Shown: positions 9,806 to 20,361 of the stretch, piece after piece
How positions within the stretch are numbered: the first letter of the stretch is position 1
Layout of the letters: the number at the start of each line of letters is the position of its first letter
Source: Helianthus annuus
Lineage: Eukaryota; Streptophyta; Magnoliopsida; Asterales; Asteraceae
Direction of reading: 5' to 3'
NCBI RefSeq assembly: GCF_002127325.2
Contig: NC_035437.2
Coordinates: 161,795,408-161,859,407 of the forward strand
DNA: 64,000 nt
Notes under the pieces: generated by a model
Seen by the model: only the letters and a program-made list of their open reading frames with translations
The model's database searches: none
What the model was told of the DNA's origin: nothing
Position numbers and translations under genes: made by a program

Positions 9806-12548
9806 TGTCACACCCCAACCGATGGCAGAATCATCAGGGCATGGCACTGAGCGAAACAGATTGTCCAGAAGTTTCCACAACAACTATCATTACTATTTAG
9901 TTTAATTAACACGTCCCATACCGTATCCCAAATAGTAAAACAAATTATTACAGATAACAACTAGTCCATTGTTCTGTTCCGACAACTCAGATTCAAATAT
10001 AAATAATATAATTGTTCAAATGCCTCTAGAGACTCGATCTTCAAGATCTACAGACAACTATGCTCTAGACGCTTATTCTAAGCTCGCCTTCCTAGCAGAT
10101 AAGCATCCTAATTGCCTGTCACATACGTTAAAATAAAGTCAATACATAAAATGTAAAGGTGAGCATACAAGTTTGATAATAGCATATAGAGTTCGAAATA
10201 GTTTACGCATAACCAGCACGTACACAGAGGAAAACGAAACATGTTAATTATCGACATGGACCTATCGATACCAATGACTGCGGGTTGACTGCCCGAGGCA
10301 GTTCGCAATACATGATTACCACCGTAATCCATGCAAGTAATTGTCCTTAACAACCCCCGTGTGAACGGGTGCTGAGTCCAAACTATAGTACTACGTCGTT
10401 AAGGCAGGTAGACAGCATTCCACGTGTAAACATAACAACAAGCATTCATTTAGTCACGTAATACATGCAGAACGGTTAGCGTTTAAATAATTGAGTTGTG
10501 TGTTCGATTTGTGATTTTAGATAAGTAACATATGTAACACCCAAAAGTGCTAAAGCAAAAAGGGTTCGAGTATACTCACAGCGATTGATTGATGGATTGA
10601 AGGGAGCGCTTGAGAGCATAACGATGAGTAACGCGTTAAATGGAAACGAGTGATGATGGGTCGAACAGCCTGGTCGATCGAACTGTAGGTTCGATCGAAC
10701 GGGTTGTTCGTTCGGTTAGACAGTCCGTTCGGACAGCCTGTTCGATCGCTCGGTAGGCTCGATCGGTTGGACTGTTCGAGTGGATTGTTCCTTCCTTTGA
10801 GTAGGATGTGTTTGTGTATGATGGCTTGTCCTTTTGAGGTTTTCGTTGTAGTATTTGAGAACATTGAAGTGTTCTTACCTTTCAGGTCGATCGATCGAAC
10901 AGGCCATTCAATCGGCCGGCTTAACCGATCGGTTAGACACTTCAGTAGTAAGTCCTGAGCAGGATGTCACCTGATCGGACAAAATGTTCGATCGGGTGGC
11001 ACTCCAATACGTCGAACGAGTTGAAAATCGATTAAGTGTTGAAGCATAGTATCTCATGATCCGAAGAGTAATTCAACCCAACTCGTAGTTCGATCGAACA
11101 GCACTTCGTTCAATACTAGACTTCATGAAATTGTTAAAGTGTGGGGCCATGTGCTAGCCGATCGACTGGCCTGGTCGATCGGCTGACATGTCCGATCGGT
11201 TGGGCTGTTCGTTCGAACAGCCTGTTCGATCGGCCAGCATTCTGACCTGGTCGGCCTGTTCGTCTAACACTTGGCTGTTTTGATTGTTTGACGTTATATC
11301 GAGGTATTTCGACAACGAGCTGAACCATGGCACCTTCGTTCTAACTTGTTTCCCCTGCTCGGACAGGAATCACCCAAGTCCGGCAACGTTTAACCCGAAA
11401 TCGGTGAACCTCGTAGATAGAATCCGAATCTTGAACCACACAACCAGTAGAATGATTAGTGAGTTGGCTCAAGCTCCGTTTCTACCGGTTTGAAGGCATT
11501 GAGTGTAAAAGAGTTGAAAGAAAGTTGGAAATCCTTCTTTCAATCCTTCACACCATGTAAATGTTCAGATCTGTGATAGATCTTAGTTTGTTTATGTGGA
11601 AATCGGCTAGATCCAAGTGATTCTTGGTGGATTGAGGCCAAAACATGAAGTTCTTGAAGAACACCATGATGACATCATCCTAGAACACTTAGATCTTGAT
11701 GATTTCACGGTTAGAAATCAAGATTTGAAAGATACAAAGGTGTAGGAGTGTGCATAGATAAAAAAAGTACAAGATTTAGGATGAAATCTTATCGGGATTG
11801 AGAGAAATCTGAGAAATAGTGAAGAACACGAGCTGGTCGGTCAGAGGGTTTCCAAAAGTGGAAAGAATGACAATGACAGGCCTATTTATAGGCTTCCAAA
11901 AGGGGAAAGAGCTAGCCGATCGGCCAGGCATCCCGATCGGACAGCCTGCTCGATCGGATAGTCCATCCGATCGGCTGGGCTGTTCGATCGGCTAGGAGTC
12001 TGATCGATCCACAGCCTGCTTTGAGTGTTCGGTGCGACGATTTCCGATATTTCGATTTCGATTGAAGATGATACGAATACGATAGAGTTCCTACTCAAAT
12101 TACTTTTAGTCCCAACTACACACTATCCTTTCGTTACCATTCATCATAATTCGATTTCGATTGAGTTCGATTGAGTTTCGAGTTTCAATTCGATTGATCA
12201 CCACACATAACATAAAGTAAGCACGCACAGGTAACATGTAAGGCACACACACACGTAATATAACACCAAATTCGCATAGTTCGAGTTTCGAGTTCAATTG
12301 ATGATTCGATTAGCTTGATTATTGATTGATTAACTTTATCGCATTGTTACTTCCTACTTTTCACAGTCGTAAAGCGTTTCGCGTCGATTAACATTCGATT
12401 ACCTCAATCCTTCGATTAACAACACTTACTCTACATAATAGTATAATACGAATAATAAAACATAGAATAGACTAATTACAGTCAAAGAAGTCAAATTTGA
12501 CTTGGACTTTGACTTTGACTTTGACATTCGGTAACACTGGGTGTTACA
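9806..12548 (-). repeat. 5' LTR of gypsy element 2
   Basis: A 2743-bp LTR from TGTAACACCCAGTGTTACC at 12548 to ...GGGGTGTGACA at 9806. It aligns with the element 1 LTR at both ends but carries an extra ~1.17 kb (about 10617-11790). That extra segment contains many copies of a CpG-rich TTCGATCGG-type motif (10660-11270), with more at 11910-12020. The longer form is probably ancestral. Confidence 0.85.
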
Positions 12549-12762
12549 ACGGGAAACCTACAGATAAAACAACTAATGTGGTTTATAAAGAGATTTTCAA
12601 CGAATTGTTATTGTTTCATATTCATGTATTTCAATTTGTCGTCGTAACCTAATATGTTCGGTTGTCTTTTACCGTGTATAAAATCAAAATATTTAATGTC
12701 AGCGGTATTATTGAAGAAATTTTCTTTTACCAACCCGCGAAGCTCGCGGGTTCTTAGACTAG
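12549..12762 (+). mobile_element. Helitron 3' end, truncated by gypsy element 2
   Basis: Ends with a perfect hairpin CCCGCGA-AGC-TCGCGGG (12734-12750) followed by TTCTTAGACTAG and a host T. This is the canonical plant Helitron terminus (hairpin, short spacer, CTAG|T). The 5' part was lost or displaced at the LTR edge. Confidence 0.65.
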
Positions 12763-13204
12763 TAAGCTAATGAAAATATACTCTCCTCAATCCGTGCGCG
12801 AGTTCACTTATGCTGTGTTCCTGAGTTTCATTTAATGGGAGAAGAGAAAGGAAGGGGAATTAGTAGAGAAAAGAAAGGAAAATATGTGATATTATTTTGT
12901 ATTCCCGAGTTTAATGAAAAGGAAAGGAAAAGAAAGGAAATCAAGCATTTTATGTGTTCCCGAGTTAGGAGGAAAAGAAAAGAAAGAAACAATTTTACCA
13001 TTATACCCTTTAAACATAAAACCTCTTGATTAACTTGAATCTAACTTATTTGAACCATAAAACATCTTGACCGGACCATAATTTGCAACCGTAAACAAGT
13101 AACTTTATACAATACGTCAAAACAAAAATGGTCGAAACCTCTTTAATTTGTTCGGGATATTAGGTAGCTATTAATAACATCTATGATAATTTTTACGTTG
13201 TTCA
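12763..13204. other. Unclassified purine-rich spacer
   Basis: Contains three GAAAAGAAAGGAAA-type purine runs separated by TGTGTTCC(C/T)GAGT. No gene or element end was recognised. Confidence 0.4.
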
Positions 13205-13965
13205 TATTAATCTTTGCCAAATGATGAAGATCACGAGCTGGAAGGGTCCTTAGGTACTTAACCCTCGGTTTGAAGTATTGCACGCCATCCGTTCGCTTGA
13301 TCATCATCAACAAGTGTTGTTCGTCAAAGTCCCAACTTCTAATCTGCTTATAGTACTACCCTTTCGTGTTCACGTAGGACTTTTTATGGGTTGTATCGGG
13401 TGGAGGAGGCTTGAGCCATCTGCTTGGCGAACCTCCTCGGGGACCTTCTCAGGGTTTGGAATTTCCTCTGGAGGAGCATCCGCAAACACATACTCCCTGA
13501 TATCATCAAGATTCACATCAACGGATTCCACGCCTGGAATAGTCTCCAGCGTGTACACAATACTGTCACCCTTAGCCACCTCAACATGATCAATATTTTC
13601 AGCGATTTCGTCATCCAATTTCCAGTCTTCAACTATTCCCTCAACTTCGTCATCTTTGTCAAGATCATCATTGGTCAAAAAGTGCTCTGCAGCTGTATCT
13701 TCATCATCATAATCCGAGGAAAGTCTAGATTCAGCCTCAATCGGATCTTTTCCTTTATCTGCTCCAGCTCCGCTTCTGGACTCCCCATCAGCCTGAGCTC
13801 CGGTTGTAGCTTCAGAAGCTTGTGAGCTACTTGGCTACTCCCTTTGCTGAGTGGTGTTAGGATCCTTGTCCTTATCTAGATCATCCTAGATCTTCTTCAA
13901 CTCATCCAACTTGCATTTAGCTTGAATTTGCAGAGGCATATTCTCCCCCTAAGCAGCAAAGAGCT
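13205..13965 (-). pseudogene. Remnant of retroelement accessory ORF
   Basis: Degraded relative of the C-terminal third of the 1069-codon ORF at 52070-55279. Matching blocks include VEDWKLDDEIAENIDHVE (aligned to FEDWRTDDDLAGKFSFIE), a segment ending PEEIPNP..VPEEV, and DNA corresponding to KLDELKKIREDLDKDKDPN. It carries stops and a deletion after VPEEV. Its presence shows that this accessory ORF belongs to a repeated family. Confidence 0.8.
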
Positions 13966-14159
13966 CCATAACTAACTTTAACTGCCTGGAAGACGGTTAG
14001 AAGGGTGGTTTGGGTAAAGTTCTTGCCTCGTTCAGTGTATAGATCTTGTGAGGACTTGATTCAAGTTTATTAGGACTTCTCTAGAGGCAGATAACATCAA
14101 ATCGGGGGAAGTAAGAACGGCTTGAATCCCTTATAAATAAACTGCTATTAAAACTTTAA
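13966..14159. other. Short unassigned spacer
   Basis: Lies between the accessory-ORF remnant and repeat R1. Nothing is recognisable in it. Confidence 0.4.
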
Positions 14160-14442
14160 CCCGGCCTTGCGGGACTGTATCCCTACTGACTCAGACCAAT
14201 ATGGCCGAAGGTAGCATTGCCTCCAAAAGAGGGACATGTCACATTTTGCGTTAATAACTTACTTAATTATCTTTCATTAATCCGGCCTTACGGGACTGTA
14301 TCCCTGCTGACTCAGACCAATATGGTTGAGGGTGGCGTTGCCTCCAAAAGAGGGACATGCCACAACAACTAAGATAATCTCTTAAAAAGCACAAAGTGCG
14401 GAAATCATCGAAGGATACATAAAAGAGAAGTTGGAACCAACT
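14160..14442. repeat. Dispersed repeat R1, copy B, left part
   Basis: Two imperfect units of about 120 bp (GGACTGTATCCCT..CCTCCAAAAGAGGGACATG), similar to the first part of copy A at 1-235. It is interrupted at 14442 by the element at 14443-18258. Confidence 0.65.
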
Positions 14443-16770
14443 TGTAACGCCCCAAAATCTGAATGTTAATATTTGTTGTATGTTATTATGTGACACGTCA
14501 GGAAATAAATAACTAGGCTATTTAACCTAGTTAAGAGCATGGTTAAAAGTATTAAATGATTTTAGTAGTGTCAAGTATGTTTTAAAAGTAAACCCGGGGG
14601 CCTAAAATGGAACAAATGAAAGTTAAGTTATAAAATAACTAAAAACACACACAAACACACACATACGTGTGCGTTCAAGAAGGATCAGGAGACTCCCATG
14701 GAGCCTCAAACCCTAGTTCCATCTTTATGCTCAAATCGGAAGGCAAGATGAAGCTCAAATCCATAACCGAGCATGGATTAATGATCACCAACACTAGGGG
14801 ATCATAAGGTATGTCTTAAATCTAAGATTTGTGATCATGGGTGAAGTGGGTTATGCTCTAATCCGTGAGATAATATGAAATTGATCATGTATAAGGGTTA
14901 GAAACATCATATAGAACATGGGTTATGTAAGGTTTGTGTTAATTTGAAGTTTAGATGTGAAACCCGTTTGTTATGGTGAAGATGATGACATGGATAAATC
15001 ATCTATGTCTAAATTCTTGCTTAAAATTAATGTATTTTGATTTGTAAGATGGATTCTTATGAGGGGAATTGAAAGAAATGTGATACTAGTATGTTTGATG
15101 TTTATGCATGTATGATTCATGTTGATTAGAAGGAAGAAATTGATGAATTATGTATGAGATTAGAAGGATATGCATGAACTAGTTGTACACTATGCTTACA
15201 AGGTAGTACACATATCAAAAGCATGATGAAATTATGAAGAAATTAAGATTAGATCACTTGTAAGTGATTAATAAGTAGTTATGAAGTGGGTTTTAGATGA
15301 TGTAATGTAAATTGATGATTTACTTATGTTAACAATGTTTGGAATCATACATGTGTGTGAGTGTTTAAAGAAATTGGATAAGAAATGGTGAATTGTTGTT
15401 AGATAAAGTGGACAAAATGTGATGATAATATGTATGATGTTTAATTTTAAATACCACATGTTGATTAGTAGAAGGATTTGATGAACTATGTATGAATTTA
15501 GAAGATTGTGCATGAATTAGTTGTACGTTATGCTTAAAAGATGGTACGCACCCCAATCGTATGATAAAATGTATGTATTGTCGTCCGTATAGTCGATTAT
15601 GATGTTGCGGGTATATAATGATAAGTCGAAAGTTAAACTAAATGAACCGTTGACTTCTAAAAGTCAACCGTGTATAAGAAGGATGGTTAGGCGGGTTGTC
15701 ATAATTGTAAGATTAAGGTAAGTTATATGGAGCGCGTTTGACGAATGTGTGTTTAATGCGATGACATGATGGTTTACATGAGTTTGAAATGATGTGAATT
15801 TGGTCCCATGTATTATGCTTGCTAGAAGTAACTAATGGAAGTCAAATAGGAATTATGCGATCGATATGATCGTTAACATGTACGATTATGTATGCTAATA
15901 AGAATGTGATTTCGATGACATGGAAGTATAGGAATCATGTCGAGACGGAATCAAGCACGGAAGGCTAACGGGTCAAAAGTGGCGAGGAAACGAGTATGAA
16001 CATGGACGCACGAGGTAAGTGATTTCTTTGTAATCACTTCTTAGTTGTTTATGGAAAGTTATGTGCAATTTAATTAAGTATGATGATCGAGGTCAAGTAG
16101 GAAAGAATTGTATGAGACCGATGAAGTATTAAACGGATCTCCGAGCGAGGTATATGTGATTAAGAACTGTAGCTAAGTAGTAGGATTGGTTACTTATGCA
16201 AGGGAGTCCTTTGTTGTTAAGGATAGAGCAAAGTTGACAAAAACGCCCTTGATGGGTAAAACGAGCAAATGGTCTTAAAAGTTGATTACAAACAAGCTAT
16301 TTGATTAAATGAATGTTTTGAAAAAGCAAGAAAGCGAGAAGTATGGTTGTCGTAAGCTAAAGACCTTAAAATGCGCAAATACCCTTAACGGGTCAAAATA
16401 AGCTCTTGAGCGAAAATGGGTCAAGAGGATGCAAGGCATCTGATAACTTAATCTTGTATGATATACAATGTGGACATTATTAGGTTCATAAGAAGTCTTG
16501 GTCAAACAAACAAGTTTTGTGGATGAAGGCATGAACGGGTCGAATAAATCATAAATTAATAATAAGGCGATAGCGTGTAAGTTAAGAATTTCCTTAATCC
16601 GGATATGGGATTTAAGTTCATATGATAGAATGTGAATTTACAAGCATGTAGGAAGAAACGGGAGGTCAAACGGGTAAACGGTTCAAAAGTTACGTGCGTT
16701 TTAGTGCGTACGGACGACGAAACGAACCTGCAGAAAAACTGCAAAACTAGAGGGCGTCACCGACGGGTAG

Positions 16771-17509
16771 GGGACCTAAATGTGGGATCCTAAAGAATAT
16801 GTAGTAATATGGTACCTAAATGTGGGATCCTAAAGAATATGTAGTAATATGGTACCTAAATGTGGGATCCTAAAGGATATGTAGTAATATGGTACCTAAA
16901 TGTGGGATCCTAAAGAATATGTAGTAATATGGTACCTAAATGTGGGATCCTAAAGGATATGTAGTAATATGGTACCTAAATGTGGGATCCTAAAGAATAT
17001 GTAGTAATATGGTACCTAAATGTGGGATCCTAAAGGATATGTAGTAATATGGTACCTAAATGTGGGATCCTAAAGAATATATAGTAATATGGTACCTAAA
17101 TGTGGGATCCTAAAGAATATGTAGTAATATGGTACCTAAATGTGGGATCCTAAAGAATATGTAGTAATATGGTACCTAAATGTGGGATCCTAAAGAATAT
17201 GTAGTAATATGGTACCTAAATGTGGGATCCTAAAGGATATGTAGTAATATGGTACCTAAATGTGGGATCCTAAAGAATATGTAGTAATATGGTACCTAAA
17301 TGTGGGATCCTAAAGAATATGTAGTAATATGGTACCTAAATGTGGGATCCTAAAGAATATGTAGTAATATGGTACCTAAATGTGGGATCCTAAAGGATAT
17401 GTAGTAATATGGTACCTAAATGTGGGATCCTAAAGGATATGTAGTAATATGGTACCTAAATGTGAGATCCTAAAGAATATGTAGTAATATGGTACCTAAA
17501 TGTGGGATT
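16771..17509 (+). repeat. 40-bp minisatellite, 18 full units
   Basis: The unit is TGTGGGATCCTAAAGRATAT followed by GTAGTAATATGGTACCTAAA. Eighteen complete units run from 16781 to 17500, with partial units at both edges. Variation is almost limited to one A/G site (AAGAATAT versus AAGGATAT). The G form is in units 3, 5, 7, 12, 16 and 17, and two other singletons are in units 8 and 18. Each unit carries GGATCC and GGTACC. Confidence 0.97.
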
Positions 17510-17529
17510 CCAAGTTAAGAATTTCCTTT

Positions 17530-17790
17530 ACGAATGTAGAAGCCTATTTATGTATATATGAAGATACGTATGATAGTATGTATATATGTGAAGGCGTAGA
17601 AATGTATGTATGTATGTAAATGTGTATTTGTGTATGTATGCGAGTACATGTGATCGTAGGCATGAAGGTAGAGACGTATAAATGTAGGCACATATGTAGA
17701 AGTGTATTTATGAATATATGAAGATACGTATGGGTGTAGGCATGTATGTATTGAGATATGGATGTATGCACGAGTATATGAAATATGATT
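17530..17790. repeat. Degenerate TATG/GTAT-rich tract
   Basis: Low-complexity stretch of imperfect TATGTATG and ATATGAAGATACGTATG repeats directly after the minisatellite. ORFs on it are artefacts. Confidence 0.7.
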
Positions 17791-18258
17791 TTGGATACGT
17801 TAAGTGTTAATGATATTAATTATGTACCTGGAAAACAAAGATTTATGCAGGCACATTATTGAAGACTCACAAGGGAATGGATACGCTAATGATATGCTTA
17901 AAGTTAGAGAGAAAGCTGAATGGAAAGTGTACATGTATTGAGTCTTGTTTATGTATTGTGTACTAATGTGATGAATGTATGTGGTGAGTGCAGGTTGTAC
18001 GAATCACGAGTCATGAGGATCTTCAAGGATTAGAGATCGAGGATCGAGTCACAAGACAGATTGTACGGAAACGTTGGTGTTGAAATTTAGAAAACCCATG
18101 TCATGTATTTAATTGTAAATGAGTCAATTGATGACTTCATGTGAAAAAGTTGTATTAAAATGAAGTTTTAAGTAAGTCAAGGTAATTATAAGGAAAGAAA
18201 TTTTATGGTACATGTTTCCGCTGCGACTTTAGTCAATTACAAAATTAGGGTGTTACAC

Positions 18259-18580
18259 AAGTGATTCTATCTTGTTTATTGTTTTTACTAACTTTTTATT
18301 TTGTTTTTCTTCTTTTATCTTTATAAACTTACTAACATATTCTCTCCAATTTTTTGTTAGATTAGACATCGACGATATTCCGGTATTAAAAGCTCTTGTG
18401 CCCTTGGACAATCTCGGTATCTTACCATCACTATACTACACCAGCGATGGGTGCATTTGCCCTAACGTGTTGTAGAGAGTGATTGTATTATATCGTGATC
18501 TATAAATTTAAAGCTTGATAACGAGTAAAATGTGCTAAAAATATACTAAAAATTATGCCACACTCAACACCACACCTGTG
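18259..18580. repeat. Dispersed repeat R1, copy B, right part
   Basis: Continues R1 after the inserted element and aligns with 236-565, including AAAGCTCTTGTGCCCTTGG and GATGGGTGCATTTGCCC. Confidence 0.65.
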
Positions 18581-19121
18581 TGTTTTAATATAAATTTTAT
18601 AAAAGCCAAAAAGATTTTGCTTCTATCTTATTTTTGATAGACCGATGTTGGAACTCGAATCTATCCTATCTAAAACTTGATTGAAAGCCGGAAAACAATC
18701 GTTCTAACTTTTGCAATCTTCATAATGGTCAAAGTTGACAAACTTTGAAAGTTAAAGGACTGAAACTGAACAATTTTAAAACATTCAAAGTGTTGTGCTT
18801 GGTAGTTGAATGCGAGTTGGTCCCATGTGTGTCGTTTGTTAACGTTGTTTGAAATCAATACTTTGTGAAATTTTTAATTGAAAATTCTCTAAGATTGATA
18901 AAACCCTGGCGGTTGTTCTCATTACGCGTTTAGCTTTGTTGTGTGTGCAGATATGACATCTCATCTCGAGTATCCGAAGCTTTGAAGATCAAAGATTCAC
19001 AAGCTACATTTATGAGGGAGTTTGTTGATACACCTCTTGCTTGTAATCAGTGACAACTGATGAAGATCCAAAGGTGTGAAAACCGAACAATCACAAGTTA
19101 CATCCAAGGGGGAGTTAAGTT
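18581..19121 (+). mobile_element. 3' internal end of a SIRE-like copia element
   Basis: Non-coding sequence ending with the polypurine tract CCAAGGGGGAG just before an LTR start. The last ~220 bp contain a tandem imperfect duplication: TCACAAGCTACATTTATGAG and TCACAAGTTACATCCAAGGG each precede GTTTGTTGAT. The rest of the element is missing upstream. Confidence 0.55.
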
Positions 19122-19770
19122 TGTTGATGCACTTTTGTGGATGAAGCTAATAAATGTTTGGTTACGAGCGTTCGTTCGCGACCGACGTCGATGACGTTCC
19201 TTTGTCGTGTGACTCGAAGCTCGATATTCAAGTGACAACGATAAAGTATATGGTGTGAGGACATTAAGTGAATATCAATTATATAAAGTGATCATTGTTT
19301 AGAAGGTGTCAACATACAAGCCATCCAAATGACAATGGACATGCTAGGAGGACTGTCGTTTGGATTCATTTCAAAGGGATTGTCGTTTGGATCTTCTTAT
19401 CAAGACACTGTCGTTTAAAATGATGGTATACCTGGACTGTCATTTGTGATCATTCCAAACGACAGTGAGACTGTCGTTTTGACATGATCACTGTCGTTTG
19501 ATCCACGCCTACTGTTATTATAAATATCATGTAATGTCACTTGTAATCAGAGAGCTTGCAAGAGCTAGAGAGAGAGTATCAGAGTGCTTAATTATTTGTA
19601 ATCGATACCGAAACTCTGTCGAAATCAATACACGATCGTTAAACATTGAATATCTTTGTTATTGATTACATTATCTCGCTCGGTTGTGGCGTAACTTGGA
19701 TTCCACACTCATTACGCCCTTCAAAACAAAAAAAAATCACCTTGTTCGAGATCCGGTTTCGGAACCTACA
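19122..19770 (+). repeat. SIRE-like copia LTR near the KNOX 3' end
   Basis: Starts TGTTGATGCACTTTTGTGG after a purine tract and probably ends ...CGGAACCTACA. Its start matches that of the copia 3' LTR at 52024 (TGTTAATGCACTTTTGGG). It carries six direct and one inverted copies of an ACTGTCGTTT motif between 19345 and 19500. The 3' boundary is estimated. Confidence 0.65.
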
Positions 19771-20199
19771 CACAAAGTCATTGAATAATAATGACGGTCG
19801 ATGATAATTCACGGGCGTGTAACCGCCCGTGTAGAAGGGGACATTATTTCACTGAAAAGTCAAAGATACATTTTCTTGTAAACTTGGTTTAAAAAGGACA
19901 TTTTTGGAATTTTCCCAGTAATGTATAATTGCATACCATCTATTTAAAATGAAAAATAATATATAATACACACTAAGAATTTCCCAAAGGCAAATATGTG
20001 TATTTGGAAATTAGAACCACCTTACATTAACTCAACTCAAATTTGGATTTACGTTTGAAGACATTAATCAACTATTTGACCGACAATGGGAAGTCGCCTA
20101 AAAGTCGTACGCTAAGTAATGTTATAAAGGATGAATATAAGATTATTGATGATATTGTGTTAATTATACATGACATGATTAATAGAAGAGAGACCACCT
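19771..20199. other. KNOX 3' flank
   Basis: Sequence between the LTR and the KNOX stop codon. It should contain the minus-strand 3' UTR and polyadenylation region. No other feature was recognised. Confidence 0.5.
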
Positions 20200-20361
20200 C
20201 AATCAGTTGTTGACAAGAAACGGGCCACACAGATTATCCATCACCGCAAACTGCATGTTTTCCGATGGTTTCCAGTGACGTTTCCTTTGATTTATGAACC
20301 AATTATTTATCTGTTTTTGGTCCAACCCGGTTGATTCTGCTAGCGCGATTTTGTCTGCTTC
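20200..20361 (-). CDS. KNAT2/KNAT6-like: KNOX exon 5 (recognition helix and C-terminus)
   Basis: 54 codons including stop. It starts [20 protein letters not shown] after the acceptor GTGCAG| and runs through [10 protein letters not shown] to the tail ending CGPFLSTTD. Helix 3 residues W, F, N and R are present. Confidence 0.93.

Larger units (their letters stand above)
14443..18258 (+). mobile_element. Probable solo LTR (3.8 kb) inserted in R1
   Basis: Begins TGTAACGCCCCAAAATC and ends AAAATTAGGGTGTTACA, matching the TGTAACRCCC..GGGTGTTACA ends of chromovirus LTRs. It splits repeat R1. The flanks are CAACT (14438-14442) and CAAGT (18259-18263), a 5-bp target duplication with one mismatch; the uninterrupted R1 copy at 1-565 has CAAGT here. 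No PBS, PPT or coding domain was found inside, so a solo LTR is the simplest reading. A large non-coding element is possible. The strand is arbitrary. Confidence 0.72.

Noticed and set aside
16771..17509. CRISPR-like array
   Set aside because: Units are contiguous 40-bp repeats without unique spacers in a plant context; it is a minisatellite.
17544..17771. 75-codon ORF rich in His, Tyr and Thr
   Set aside because: Translation of a TATG/GTAT low-complexity tract.
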